Below, one piece after another: positions 52,164-61,552 of a DNA stretch of 64,000 nt. Numbering within the stretch: position 1 is the stretch's first letter; each line of letters starts with the position of its first letter. This DNA comes from JBBIMS01 sp964531645 (GTDB lineage Bacteria; Acidobacteriota; Aminicenantia; JBFLYD01; JBBIMS01). A program made the position numbers and the translations under genes. The notes below the pieces were generated by a model that saw nothing but the letters and a program-made list of their open reading frames with translations, did not search any database and was not told the origin of the DNA. The stretch is taken from NCBI GenBank assembly GCA_964531645.1, contig CAZHEF010000007.1, forward strand, positions 5,684 to 69,683, given 5' to 3'.

Positions 52164-53355
52164 CAAGATAAATTTTCATTCTTGCTTCATCTTTTGTAAC
52201 TTTTCTGATAAAAATTCTATTCTCTGGAGAGTAAACCGGTGAAGAGTTTATAACTGTCTCAGCCTGAGATAGCCATCTTGCAACTCCTTCGTAAGTGGGG
52301 AGATGGTAAGGACTCTTAGATAATGGATAAAGTATATTTTTTCCTGCGTAATAATCCAGTGCAACTGGATCCTGGCTTGCGACGAGGAGATTTTGCCGTG
52401 ATGTGGTTGAAGGTGGATAACCTGTGAGAGAAAAGTATGAAACCCATATACAATCAAGGATATTGAGAACAGGAAATCTTATATTTTTAACCATATAACC
52501 GCAAGTCTCTCCAAGTCCCGCATAATGCCTGTACCCTGAATATCCATCTATCATGGAGAGAACTCCATAAAAATGTTTCAGACATGCAGTATACTCAGAG
52601 CCTCCCCTGTCATGATATTTCAATACAGGAACATTTATCAATTTTATTCTATTTTCATAAGCCTTTCCATTCCAGATGCCCAATTTCAAATTTACTCTTG
52701 TTCCAAAGTATGTTGTGAATACAGGATATGAAACAATTTCTTCCTTTATGTATCCATCTGTTTTATTGTCATCCTTTAATAGAAAGTTATATCTTATATC
52801 GTCAAAAAGATACCCTGAAACCTTATAACCTTTAAAAATGTTATCTAAAAGATAAAGGAAAGATTGTTTTTCATCTTCAGCATTGGCACGAACATCATAA
52901 TCACCATAGTAAGCATAATTGTCACAATTTAAACTTCCTCTACCCTGCCCATTTTCAATAATAACTATCTCTCCCATAAATCCATCGGGATGGTCAAGGA
53001 TTGCCTGAATTACCCCCCTTACAACATCTGAATTGGTTGCTCCTCTGTATTTCCATTGAGCATTCACCTTTATCAAAACAACATCTTGATTACTAATGAG
53101 ACCATATGGACCAGTAGCAATGTTAGAAAAATTTGAAGAACTGTAAAATTTGAGTCCGAATTTTCCCATCGATTCAATAAGAGAATCAACTCCTGTATGT
53201 CTGTTGGGTTTTACGGGATTTATATATGGGTTTGTCGGAATGTTTTCAACTCTGAAAATTGGAGAGTTGAGAAATAGAGGATAAAAAGGGACTTTAAAGA
53301 AATTCGAAAGAACCATAGCGGATGAAATCTTAAGAAAATCTCTTCTGTTTAACAT
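52150..53355 (-). CDS. Tat-exported DUF362 protein
   Basis: A 401-residue protein. The Tat-like signal MLNRRDFLKISSAMVLS is followed by the DUF362 fold, recognisable by DVVLIKVNAQWKYRGATNSDVVRG, by YPVFTTYFGTRVNLKLGIWN, and by ASQDPVALDYYAGKNIL near the C-terminus. No ferredoxin-type Cys clusters are seen, although many relatives have them. Function is unknown; cofactor-containing export is suggested by the Tat signal. Its start overlaps the amidotransferase stop by 26 bases. Confidence 0.82.
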   Translation of the reverse strand: MLNRRDFLKISSAMVLSNFFKVPFYPLFLNSPIFRVENIPTNPYINPVKPNRHTGVDSLIESMGKFGLKFYSSSNFSNIATGPYGLISNQDVVLIKVNAQWKYRGATNSDVVRGVIQAILDHPDGFMGEIVIIENGQGRGSLNCDNYAYYGDYDVRANAEDEKQSFLYLLDNIFKGYKVSGYLFDDIRYNFLLKDDNKTDGYIKEEIVSYPVFTTYFGTRVNLKLGIWNGKAYENRIKLINVPVLKYHDRGGSEYTACLKHFYGVLSMIDGYSGYRHYAGLGETCGYMVKNIRFPVLNILDCIWVSYFSLTGYPPSTTSRQNLLVASQDPVALDYYAGKNILYPLSKSPYHLPTYEGVARWLSQAETVINSSPVYSPENRIFIRKVTKDEARMKIYLAKLS

Positions 53356-53944
53356 TTTTTTCCCCTGTCAATCTAAAAAAATTTCTTGCTATAATTTCGC
53401 CATTCTCCCCAGATCTTTCTATATGGAACTGAAATCCGTAAATAGGCTTCTTCCTGTGTTTTATTGCCTCGACAGAGCAAGAATCTGAAGATGCAATAAT
53501 TTCAAAATTTTCCTTAAATTTATCAGTTTCAGTTACATGATCTTTGTGAGATTCTTCAGCAGGAAATATCGGAGGAAGTCCTGAAAATATTTCATCATAC
53601 TTTAAAATTTTTATTAATTCTGGATTCTTCAAGAACGCCTTTTTTATTGTATTTTCTCCCATCCAAATACTTGCATCAAAAGCCTTTGCAATCAGCTGAT
53701 GTCCGTGGCATATTCCCATAACCGGCAATTCGGTATTTTTTAAAAATTCGATAAGAAGCGGGTTAAAATCGTTTTGAGAAATATACTTTTCAAAGCCTGA
53801 AATTACATAGACTTTTGTATCAGGGTCAGGCTTAAAATTTTCATCAGATATAATCCTGACCTCCCCGAATCTTTTAAAAAAATTAATGTAATTTTTTATC
53901 CTTTCATCGTTTTTTTTACGATAACAATTTACTATCACTATCAT
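53330..53944 (-). CDS. Class I glutamine amidotransferase-like protein
   Basis: A 204-residue stand-alone GATase domain: nucleophile elbow MGICHGHQLIAKAF (Cys, about residue 82) and the catalytic FQFHIERS (His and Glu). It resembles the GMP-synthase GATase subunit, but HxE-HIERS and the absence of a synthetase partner leave the acceptor open; a gamma-glutamyl hydrolase role is possible. The ATG at 53944 has AAGGGG just before it, beyond the pyk stop. Operon: pyk, this gene, DUF362. Confidence 0.8.
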   Translation of the reverse strand: MIVIVNCYRKKNDERIKNYINFFKRFGEVRIISDENFKPDPDTKVYVISGFEKYISQNDFNPLLIEFLKNTELPVMGICHGHQLIAKAFDASIWMGENTIKKAFLKNPELIKILKYDEIFSGLPPIFPAEESHKDHVTETDKFKENFEIIASSDSCSVEAIKHRKKPIYGFQFHIERSGENGEIIARNFFRLTGEKNVKQKRFS

Positions 53945-53951
53945 TCCCCTT

Positions 53952-55340
53952 CTATTCAATCCTTTCAACCTTCAGCATGTTGGTAGCACCCTTTGCAGGT
54001 GTTTTTCCCGCAACAATGACTATTGAATCTCCCTTCTGAATAAAGCCTCTTTCCTTAAGAATTTTTTCTCCATTTTCTATCATCTGGTCAGTGCCTGCAT
54101 GGGATTGGAGAATCAGAGGAAATACTCCCCAATAAATGGAAAGCCTTCTCCTTATGGATTCATTAGGAGTGAAAACCACCACAGGGCATACTGGTCTCAT
54201 TTTGGAGATTATAATTGCAGTTGCTCCAGAGACTGAAAAAGCCATTATTAATTTAGAATTTATGTCTTTTGCAACCTTTACTGAAGCTGATGAGATGGAA
54301 AAAGCATGGGTTAGCTCTTCGGGACAATATAAAGAATCTATCCTAAGATTCTCCTCTGTTGTGCTTGCTATTTTAGCCATGAACTCCACAGCCTTTGAAG
54401 GGTATTTTCCTACTGCAGTTTCGCCAGAAAGCATGAGAGCGTCTGTCCCATCGATTATTGAATTAGCTATATCTGTTGACTCTGCCCTTGTAGGAGCTGG
54501 GTTTTCAATCATTGATTCCAGCATCTGGGTAGCAGTAATAACAAGTTTTCCTTTAAGATTAGCTTTTTTGATAATTCCTTTCTGTAAAACAGGAATCATC
54601 TCGATCTCCATTTCAACACCAAGGTCACCCCTTGCTACCATAACACCATCAAAATTATCAAGGATTGAATCAATATTTTCATAGGCAACAGGTCTTTCTA
54701 TTTTTGCTATCACCGGTAAATCTCTATAACCTAATATTTTTCTAACTTCTTCTACATCACTCCCGTCTCTGACAAAAGAAAGGGCGATAATATCCACTCC
54801 TTCCTCCACCGCAAATTCAAGATCCTCTTTGTCTTTATCTGTTAAAACAGGAAGAGAAAGCTCTGTATCAGGTAAATTTATTCCCTTTCTTGGCTTGAGT
54901 TTCCCTCCCTGTATAACTTTACCAATCAGCTTCTCTTTTCCTTTTCCAGTTACCGATACTTTTATTCTTCCATCATCAAATAAAATTTTGTCCCCTTCTT
55001 TTATATCTTCTAAAATCAGTGAAAGAGGGATCTCTATTCCTCCCTTTCCAATATCTACCAGTTCAACAATTTCTCCTTCTTTTAACAATATTTCCTCTCT
55101 TAAATTTCCCACCCTTAGCCTTGGTCCCTGAAGATCTGCAAGAATGGCAACAGGTATGTTTAATTTATCAGAGACTCTTCTAACAAGATTTATTGCCTCC
55201 TTATGAAAGTTTCTCTCACCATGGGAAAAATTGAGTCTCGCAACTTTCATTCCCAAGGAAATCATTTCAGAAAGGACATCTTCCCTCAAAGAAGATGGAC
55301 CTATTGTGGCAACAATCTTAGTTTTCGGTTTTAGCTCCAT
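53952..55340 (-). CDS. pyk: Pyruvate kinase
   Basis: A 462-residue glycolytic enzyme making ATP and pyruvate from PEP and ADP. It has TKIVATIGPSS, MKVARLNFSHGERNFH, ILADLQGPRLRVG, IIALSFVRDG, VIAKIERPVAYENID, the Mg site GVMVARGDLGVEM, and ATQMLESMIENPAPTRAESTDIANSI. The C-domain is KAVEFMAKI onwards. No extra PEP-utiliser domain is fused. The ATG at 55340 is preceded by AAGG; an in-frame GTG two codons upstream is possible. It lies 28 bases downstream of the MoaD-like gene. Confidence 0.95.
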   Translation of the reverse strand: MELKPKTKIVATIGPSSLREDVLSEMISLGMKVARLNFSHGERNFHKEAINLVRRVSDKLNIPVAILADLQGPRLRVGNLREEILLKEGEIVELVDIGKGGIEIPLSLILEDIKEGDKILFDDGRIKVSVTGKGKEKLIGKVIQGGKLKPRKGINLPDTELSLPVLTDKDKEDLEFAVEEGVDIIALSFVRDGSDVEEVRKILGYRDLPVIAKIERPVAYENIDSILDNFDGVMVARGDLGVEMEIEMIPVLQKGIIKKANLKGKLVITATQMLESMIENPAPTRAESTDIANSIIDGTDALMLSGETAVGKYPSKAVEFMAKIASTTEENLRIDSLYCPEELTHAFSISSASVKVAKDINSKLIMAFSVSGATAIIISKMRPVCPVVVFTPNESIRRRLSIYWGVFPLILQSHAGTDQMIENGEKILKERGFIQKGDSIVIVAGKTPAKGATNMLKVERIE

Positions 55341-55368
55341 GGACACCTTATAATTTTTATGAGAAAAT

Positions 55369-55602
55369 TTACCCCCCTCCCATAATGGGAAGAAGGGTCA
55401 GCTCATCATCTTCTTGAATGCTGTAGCTCAAATCTACTTTTTTTTCTCTAACGGTAACAATTGGGACATATTCGTTGGGAATTTTAAGGATGTTAAGAAG
55501 ATCTGCCACTGTGGAACCTTCTTTAATCTCTATTTCGTAAGGATTTGCCTCTTTAGGAATATATTTCCTTAAAAGTCCATAACTTTTAATTTTAATCTTC
55601 AT
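55369..55602 (-). CDS. MoaD/ThiS-like ubiquitin-fold sulfur carrier
   Basis: A 77-residue beta-grasp protein: MKIKIKSYGLLRKYIP, EGSTVADLLNILKIP and a C-terminal IMGGG ending in the di-glycine needed for thiocarboxylation. Such proteins carry sulfur for molybdopterin, thiamine, tungsten cofactor or tRNA thiolation. No MoaE, ThiF, ThiG or MoeB gene is in the window, so the pathway is open. Probably leaderless: -10 TAAAAT lies 8 bases before the ATG and no ribosome site is seen; an upstream TTG frame is less likely. Confidence 0.8.
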   Translation of the reverse strand: MKIKIKSYGLLRKYIPKEANPYEIEIKEGSTVADLLNILKIPNEYVPIVTVREKKVDLSYSIQEDDELTLLPIMGGG

Positions 55603-55610
55603 AGTTTTTA

Positions 55611-55639
55611 ATTTTACACTCAATCAATTTAAAATTCAA
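55611..55639 (-). promoter_or_regulatory. Promoter of the MoaD-like gene (leaderless)
   Basis: On the minus strand: TTGAAT (55634-55639), a 17-base spacer, TAAAAT (55611-55616), 8 bases, ATG. Confidence 0.6.
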
Positions 55640-55671
55640 TCCATATGCAAGGGCTCGATTTCATATTTCAT

Positions 55672-55700
55672 TTGAAAATTTTCTAATTGATTATTAAAAT
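55672..55700 (+). promoter_or_regulatory. Promoter of the hybrid kinase gene (leaderless)
   Basis: TTGAAA (55672-55677), a 17-base spacer, TAAAAT (55695-55700), 8 bases, ATG at 55709. It diverges from the promoter of the MoaD-like gene. Confidence 0.6.
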
Positions 55701-55708
55701 TAAACATT

Positions 55709-58700
55709 ATGAATAAAAAAAGCTTGAAAAAGAGAAAAGATTTATTGCGATTCCACCCGGAAGAGTATTACAGGACTATTATCGACTCTTCACTGGATAT
55801 GATCATAACTGTCGACAGGAAAAGAAGAATTGTAGAATTTAACAAATCTGCCCAGAAAACATTTGGTTACACCTATGAAGAAGTCTTAGGCAAGCCAGTA
55901 GAAATTATCTATGCAAATCCTGAGGAGGGGAAGAAAATTTCAAGGGAGGTTATGGAAAAGGGGAGATGCGTTGCAGAAGTGATTAACAAAAGGAAAAATG
56001 GCGAATTGTTTCCCAGCTTGGTATCAGCGTCCCTCCTGAGAAATTCAAAAGGAGAATTAATAGGAGTAATGGGAATATCAAGAGATATTTCAGAAATTAA
56101 ACTTTATGAGCAAAAACTTAAAAATGCTTCCCAGGAATGGAGAGCCACTTTTGATGCTTTAAAAGATTATCTCATTCTATTAGATGAAAACGGGATTATA
56201 AAAAGATGTAATCTTTCTTTTTGTAACAGTATAGGTAAGACATTCCATGAGATAATTGGGAAAAAACTTTTTGAACTCTTTGAAATGCAATCTAATGTAA
56301 ATCCTTTTTACATATCAAGACAGAGTTTAAAAAGGGAAGTATCTACTCTCGAAAAGAGTGGTAGGTGGCTCAATATTATCTCAGATCCAATAATTAGAGA
56401 AAATCAATTTTTAGGAGCTGTGATAATAATTTCAGATATAACAGAGATGGAGGAAAGCGCGGAAAGATTTAGAATCTTAACCGAAAACTCTCCTCTTGGA
56501 ATTTCTCTTTTAAGACCCGACGGCACTTTTGAATACCTGAATCCTCGTTTTACAGAGCTTTTTGGATATACAATTGAAGATATACCCGATAAGAAAAAAT
56601 GGTTTGAGCTTGCCTACTCTAAGAAGGAAATGAATAAGGCAATATCTTTCTGGAAAAAAGATTTCATAGATTCGAAGGAAATAGGGAAAGTTAAGGAAAG
56701 AGATTTACATGTAACATGTAAAAATGGAAAAAAAAAGATTATTTGCATCCGTTCTGTTTTAATGGGAAATGGAAAAATTCTTCAAACATATGAAGATATA
56801 ACTGAAAAAAAGAGAGCGGAAGAGATCCTTGAAGAAAGGGAAAGAAGATTCAGGACTTTGATAGAAAATGCTACAGATATAATAAGCATGTTTGATGAAA
56901 ATGGAAATATTTTATATATAAGCCCATCTGTCGAGAGAATACTCGGTTATAGGAACAAAGATGTGATAGGCTTATCAATTTTCGATTACTTACATCCAGA
57001 TGAATTTGAAGCAGCAGAAAAAACTTTTAAGAAAATAGCCTCTACAAACGCTATATCTAAACCATTAAGATTCAAAGTTCGTCATAAAAATGGTTCCTGG
57101 CGTTATCTTGAAGGGGTCTTTAACAATTTAATTAAAGAGCCGAATATAAATGCAATTTTGATGAACGCAAGGGACATAACCTCAACAGTTTTAGCTGAAG
57201 AAAAATACAGGACTCTTTTTGAAGAGTCAAAGGATGCAGTTTACATCACAGACCCAAGTGGAAGGATTTTAGACATTAATCCTGCGGGAGTTGAAATGTT
57301 AGGATTTTCATCAAAAGAAAAACTTTTAAAAAAAAGTATTAATGAGATTTGCTTTGATCCCAATGACAGAGAAAGATACAAAGAAGCAATTGAAAGAGAT
57401 GGCTATGTTAAGGATTTTGAAATTGTTTTAAAGAAGAAAGATGGGGAAAAAATAATCATTTTAGATACTGGAACAGTTGTTAAAGATGAAAAAGGAAAAA
57501 TAGTTGCCTACAGAGGAATAATGAGAGATGTGACTGAATATAAAAATCTTGAGCAACAACTTCGACAAGCTCAAAAAATGGATGCCATCGGAAATCTTGC
57601 CGGAGGAATTGCCCACGATTTTAACAATATGCTCCAGGTGATTCTTGGATTTACTGATTTATCTATCTCTAAATTAGACTCTTCAAATCCTCTTGTAAGC
57701 GATCTTCTCAAGGTCAAAAGAACTGCAGAAAGGGCTGCAGCACTTGTCCAGAAATTACTTGCCTTCAGTAGGAAACAAATGCTGGAAAAGAAGATTGTAG
57801 ACTTGAACGAGTTAATTGCTGAACATGTCCAGATATTAAAAAGAATTATTCCAGAATCTATAGAGTTGTTTGTCTTGACCAATGCGAAAAATTCTATTAT
57901 TCTTGCAGATCCTACAGGAATTGAGCAGGTCATTATGAACATTGTTCTGAACGCAAGGGATGCGATGTCCGATGGAGGGACATTATCAATAGAAACTGGC
58001 AATGAATTAATTAAAGATTTCCCCTCCAAAGAAGAACATCAACTAAAACCCGGCGAATATGTCACAATCATGATCAAAGATACTGGAACAGGTATGGATG
58101 AGATAACCCTCTCAAGAATTTTTGAGCCCTTTTTCTCGACAAAGGGAAAGGAGAAGGGTGCGGGTCTTGGACTTTCGGTTGCATGGGGGATAATTAAACA
58201 GCATGATGGACATATTGAAGTATGGAGTAGTCCCGGAAAAGGGAGCATATTCAAAATTTATTTACCTATATATGAAAGAGAAGAAGGAGAAAAAGCAGAA
58301 TTTAAAGAGAACAATGAAAAACTAAAGCATGGTAAAGAAGCAATACTAATAGCCGAAGATGAAGAAGGCATCAGAGAACTTCTGAAAGAGGGTCTTGAAA
58401 ACCTTGGATACAAAGTGATTCTTGCCAGAGACGGGTATGAAGCAATGAAACTATTTGAAACTAATAAGGGCTTCATAGATTTACTTATTCTTGACATTAT
58501 CATGCCAGGAGTAGGTGGCTACGAGTTATACAAAAAATTTTCATTACAATTTTCTAATATACCAACGATATTCATAACTGGGTATAGTGATGAAAAATTG
58601 GATGAAAAATTAACCAATGAAAAATTGGTCACAGTTTTTTCAAAGCCTTTTTCCCTGGATTCGATTGTGCATAAAGTTAGGGAAATTCTCGACCGCTTTA

Positions 58701-58711
58701 AAAAAGACTGA
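55709..58711 (+). CDS. Hybrid histidine kinase with five PAS domains and a receiver
   Basis: A 1000-residue soluble-looking sensor without membrane helices. PAS domains begin near residues 20 (YYRTIIDSSLDMIITV), 140 (EWRATFDALKDYLILLD), 255 (RFRILTENSPLGISLL), 380 (RRFRTLIENATDIISMF) and 505 (KYRTLFEESKDAVYITD). The HisKA domain has GGIAHDFNNMLQVILGF with the phospho-His. HATPase has N box IVLNARDAMSDGG, G1 KDTGTGMDE and G2 GAGLGLSVAWGI. A C-terminal receiver has ILIAEDEEG, phospho-Asp LLILDIIMPGVGG and Lys VFSKPFS. The receiver probably takes the phosphate from its own kinase. No separate output regulator is adjacent. Confidence 0.95.
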   Translation: MNKKSLKKRKDLLRFHPEEYYRTIIDSSLDMIITVDRKRRIVEFNKSAQKTFGYTYEEVLGKPVEIIYANPEEGKKISREVMEKGRCVAEVINKRKNGELFPSLVSASLLRNSKGELIGVMGISRDISEIKLYEQKLKNASQEWRATFDALKDYLILLDENGIIKRCNLSFCNSIGKTFHEIIGKKLFELFEMQSNVNPFYISRQSLKREVSTLEKSGRWLNIISDPIIRENQFLGAVIIISDITEMEESAERFRILTENSPLGISLLRPDGTFEYLNPRFTELFGYTIEDIPDKKKWFELAYSKKEMNKAISFWKKDFIDSKEIGKVKERDLHVTCKNGKKKIICIRSVLMGNGKILQTYEDITEKKRAEEILEERERRFRTLIENATDIISMFDENGNILYISPSVERILGYRNKDVIGLSIFDYLHPDEFEAAEKTFKKIASTNAISKPLRFKVRHKNGSWRYLEGVFNNLIKEPNINAILMNARDITSTVLAEEKYRTLFEESKDAVYITDPSGRILDINPAGVEMLGFSSKEKLLKKSINEICFDPNDRERYKEAIERDGYVKDFEIVLKKKDGEKIIILDTGTVVKDEKGKIVAYRGIMRDVTEYKNLEQQLRQAQKMDAIGNLAGGIAHDFNNMLQVILGFTDLSISKLDSSNPLVSDLLKVKRTAERAAALVQKLLAFSRKQMLEKKIVDLNELIAEHVQILKRIIPESIELFVLTNAKNSIILADPTGIEQVIMNIVLNARDAMSDGGTLSIETGNELIKDFPSKEEHQLKPGEYVTIMIKDTGTGMDEITLSRIFEPFFSTKGKEKGAGLGLSVAWGIIKQHDGHIEVWSSPGKGSIFKIYLPIYEREEGEKAEFKENNEKLKHGKEAILIAEDEEGIRELLKEGLENLGYKVILARDGYEAMKLFETNKGFIDLLILDIIMPGVGGYELYKKFSLQFSNIPTIFITGYSDEKLDEKLTNEKLVTVFSKPFSLDSIVHKVREILDRFKKD

Positions 58712-58728
58712 GTCCAGTTGACCTCTGT

Positions 58729-59880
58729 TCATCTTTTTCCAATTCCAGTTTTGTTCAGAAACCATGATGAGAATATTATTTGAATTCCTAAAATTATCAG
58801 AGTCACTCCAACAAGCATCAACTTAAACTGGCTAATATCAATAGAGTTCAACAATTTTTTAAAAGTGACAATTAAAAGACCTGCAAATAATGTTATCGAA
58901 CCAATTAATATTCCTTTTTCCAGACTAAAATACTCATCTAAAAATTTTAATATTTTGCTTTCGTTTTCAAATCCTAAGCTTCTTGAATAAATTTTCGATT
59001 GCAATCCATAAATTATTATTTGAAAACCTAATATCACTAAAAATGCTCCAAGTATTGTTAGTTGAATATAGATCGATGGCGAGCCAATACACATAGGAGT
59101 GGGTAACATTGTCAGAATAAAAATTAAACCTAATGCTAAAAATAAAATCCCAGGAATTAGAAAAAGCCAGTTCGGTGCAGATAGCAACATGAATCTAAGT
59201 GTTTTCCAGCCATCTTTTAAAGGCTGTAATTCGGATCTACCAAAATGTCTCATATTTGATTTTACTGGAATTTCTTTTATTCTAAGCCTATTTTGAGTGG
59301 CTTTTATTAAGATTTCTGGAGTGAATTCCATACCCCTACATTTCAAATCCAATATATTTAAAATGCCTCTTTTAAAACCTCTATAACCAGACATAACATC
59401 TGAGAATTTTGTGTTAAAAAGAATATTTAGCATGATAGTTAAAAATGGATTTCCTATGTACTGGTTGATAAAAGAAGTTGATTTGCCAGTGCGATCTTTA
59501 AATCTTGAGCCAATTACTAAATCATAACCCTCATATTTTAAAGCATGGTGAAATTTTGGAATATACTCAGGATTGTGCTGCCCATCCCCATCCAATGTTA
59601 TAATAAATTCTCCTTTAGCCTCCTCAATTCCTTTTAGAATGGCATCTCCATAGCCCTTACTTTCTTGATAAACTACTCTTGCTCCATTCTCTTTTGCTAT
59701 ATAGGGAGATTTATCAGATGTTTCTTTTGAGAACACAACTATAACTTCTACTTTTATACCTTCTCTCTCGCAAAAATACTTGGCGCCTCTAACCACCTCT
59801 CCTATTGTATTTTCCTCATTTTTGCAAGGAATTATTACTGATAATTCTATGCTCTGTCCGCTTTCACTCATTTGACTCAT
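58729..59880 (-). CDS. Membrane-anchored family 2 glycosyltransferase (polyprenyl-phosphate type)
   Basis: The N-terminal GT-A domain has LSVIIPCKNEENTIGEVV and the DxD-like DGDGQHNPEYIPKFH, then IGSRFKDRTGK and VMSGYRGFKRG. Four hydrophobic helices follow (about 240-260, 272-300, 325-345, 355-375). This is the plan of dolichyl/undecaprenyl-phosphate mannosyl- or glucosyltransferases that load sugar on lipid carriers. The start is uncertain: ATG at 59880 or at 59871; both overlap the upstream epimerase. It is last in the glycan run. Confidence 0.85.
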   Translation of the reverse strand: MSQMSESGQSIELSVIIPCKNEENTIGEVVRGAKYFCEREGIKVEVIVVFSKETSDKSPYIAKENGARVVYQESKGYGDAILKGIEEAKGEFIITLDGDGQHNPEYIPKFHHALKYEGYDLVIGSRFKDRTGKSTSFINQYIGNPFLTIMLNILFNTKFSDVMSGYRGFKRGILNILDLKCRGMEFTPEILIKATQNRLRIKEIPVKSNMRHFGRSELQPLKDGWKTLRFMLLSAPNWLFLIPGILFLALGLIFILTMLPTPMCIGSPSIYIQLTILGAFLVILGFQIIIYGLQSKIYSRSLGFENESKILKFLDEYFSLEKGILIGSITLFAGLLIVTFKKLLNSIDISQFKLMLVGVTLIILGIQIIFSSWFLNKTGIGKR

Positions 59881-60823
59881 ACCACTCAAATGTTCTTCTT
59901 ATTCCCTCATTTATATCTACCCTCGGTTCCCATTTTAGCTCTTTTCTTGACTTGGTTATATCTGCAACAATATCTGCAACTTCATTTTTTCTCTTTATGC
60001 CAAGATAGGTAACATTAACCTTTTTTCCATAATTATTTTCGTAAAGGCTCACTATCAAATCAACAATTTCCCTTACACTGTAACTTTTTCCATATCCTAT
60101 ATTAAAGATGTTCACTCCTCCTTTTTCATATCTCCCCGCTTTTATAATCGCATCTATCATATCTGAAATATATAAAAAATCTCTTTTTGGTTCGGGGTCT
60201 CTCAAAATTATATTTTTTGAAAAAACTTGTTTCATTAATTTAGGGATTAAAAAATGAATAGCTTCTCTCTCTCCATATATGTTGAATGGACGGAGGATCA
60301 AACAATTTAATCCATAGTAATCGCTATATTGCATCAGTAACTTCTCAGATAATAGTTTGCTCCCCGTGTAAGGATTTACTGGATTAACAGGATGGTTCTC
60401 ATCTATTGGAAGATACTCCGGAACGCCGTATACATAAGAGCTGATAAAAACAATTCTTTTTACTTCGTTAACTCTGCACATCTCTAAAATGTTCAGGGTG
60501 CCCAAAAAATTCACTTTATAAAAGTCCGTCGGTTTTTGAAATGCATTTTCTGAATTCGTAATTGATGCAAGATGGTAAACAAGATCAATGGATTGGTTTA
60601 TGAATTTTTTCAGAATGATCGGCTTTGTGATATCTGCAAATACTATTTTTAACTTACTTTTAATTTCAGACTCAAAAAAATTTATCCAACCCATATCTTT
60701 CCTGGAACTACTTTTGACAATAGCATAAACACTGGATCCAAGTTTAATAAGACTCTCCACTAAATGACTTCCTATAAAGCCACTGGCTCCGGTGACAACA
60801 ACACTTTTTAATAAATCGCTCAT
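59864..60823 (-). CDS. NAD-dependent epimerase/dehydratase (extended SDR)
   Basis: A 319-residue extended short-chain dehydrogenase: VVTGASGFIGSHLVESLI (Rossmann Gly motif), LVYHLASITNSENA, catalytic YTGSK (Y about 152), and LRPFNIYGE. The C-terminal part has REIVDLIVSL. It acts on a nucleotide sugar, as 4-epimerase, dehydratase or reductase. About 30% of its sequence mirrors the LegB-like enzyme upstream, both starting with the same motif, suggesting an old duplication. Confidence 0.85.
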   Translation of the reverse strand: MSDLLKSVVVTGASGFIGSHLVESLIKLGSSVYAIVKSSSRKDMGWINFFESEIKSKLKIVFADITKPIILKKFINQSIDLVYHLASITNSENAFQKPTDFYKVNFLGTLNILEMCRVNEVKRIVFISSYVYGVPEYLPIDENHPVNPVNPYTGSKLLSEKLLMQYSDYYGLNCLILRPFNIYGEREAIHFLIPKLMKQVFSKNIILRDPEPKRDFLYISDMIDAIIKAGRYEKGGVNIFNIGYGKSYSVREIVDLIVSLYENNYGKKVNVTYLGIKRKNEVADIVADITKSRKELKWEPRVDINEGIRRTFEWYESNE

Positions 60824-60840
60824 TTTTTTCTTTAAAATGT

Positions 60841-61548
60841 CTAAAGTATTTTTAGTTTGTTATAAATTTTATTTATATCTTCGTTTGCTTTTAAATAATC
60901 CTCATGTCTTCCAATATCAAGCCAGTAACCCTTGAAAATGTATCCCCCAACTTTTTTCCCTTTTTTTATAAGAATCTTGACTAAGTCAGGGAAATTAAAT
61001 TTTCCTTCTGGGATATAATCCAAAATTTCTGGTTCAAAAACATTCACTCCCATACTTACAAAATAAGTATTTGTAGGCTTTTCAATATAATCTATTATAT
61101 CAACCCCGTTCATTTCTACAATTCCAAAATCTATGTAAATATCTTTTTTATAAAGAGAAATTGTTGCAATATTACCTGATTCTTTGTGATATTTTACTAG
61201 CTCTTTATAATTGATTGTTGATAATGTATCTCCATTCATCAAAAGAAATGTCTCTTTCAACTCATCTTTGATCAACATAAGAGGTCCTATTGTCCCGAGA
61301 GGCTTTTTCTCGAAAGAATATTTGATATTTAACCTGTATTTTTTTTCAAATTTTTTAAGAAACATCCTTATTAAATTTTCTTTGTAACCAGTGCATATTA
61401 TAATATCTCTAAAACCACTATTTCTGAGCTGTCTTATAATAATCTCAATTATCGGCAACTCCCCGATTGGCATTAACGGTTTCGGTATTAAATAGGTAAA
61501 AGGTCTTAATCTCACTCCTTTTCCGCCTGCTAAAATAACCGCCTTCAT
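60841..61548 (-). CDS. Sugar-1-phosphate nucleotidyltransferase
   Basis: A 235-residue nucleotidyltransferase. MKAVILAGGKGVRLRPFTY holds the NTP-binding signature, then KPLMPIGELPIIE, the metal-binding LLMNGDTLSTINY, and IDFGIVEMNG. It has no CBS or hexapeptide extension, so it is of the RfbA/LegF-like short type, making a CMP-, GDP- or TDP-sugar. The start at 61548 fits the family; the longer frame to 61629 is the end of the upstream gene in another frame. It lies 4 bases after the LegB-like gene. Confidence 0.88.
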   Translation of the reverse strand: MKAVILAGGKGVRLRPFTYLIPKPLMPIGELPIIEIIIRQLRNSGFRDIIICTGYKENLIRMFLKKFEKKYRLNIKYSFEKKPLGTIGPLMLIKDELKETFLLMNGDTLSTINYKELVKYHKESGNIATISLYKKDIYIDFGIVEMNGVDIIDYIEKPTNTYFVSMGVNVFEPEILDYIPEGKFNFPDLVKILIKKGKKVGGYIFKGYWLDIGRHEDYLKANEDINKIYNKLKIL

Positions 61549-61552
61549 TTCT

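Noticed and set aside
53330..53944. Calling the amidotransferase GuaA
   Set aside because: No ATP-pyrophosphatase or dimerisation domain; only a stand-alone GATase domain is seen.
54136..54684. Antisense 182-codon frame inside pyruvate kinase
   Set aside because: Shadow of highly conserved pyk sequence; no start signal.
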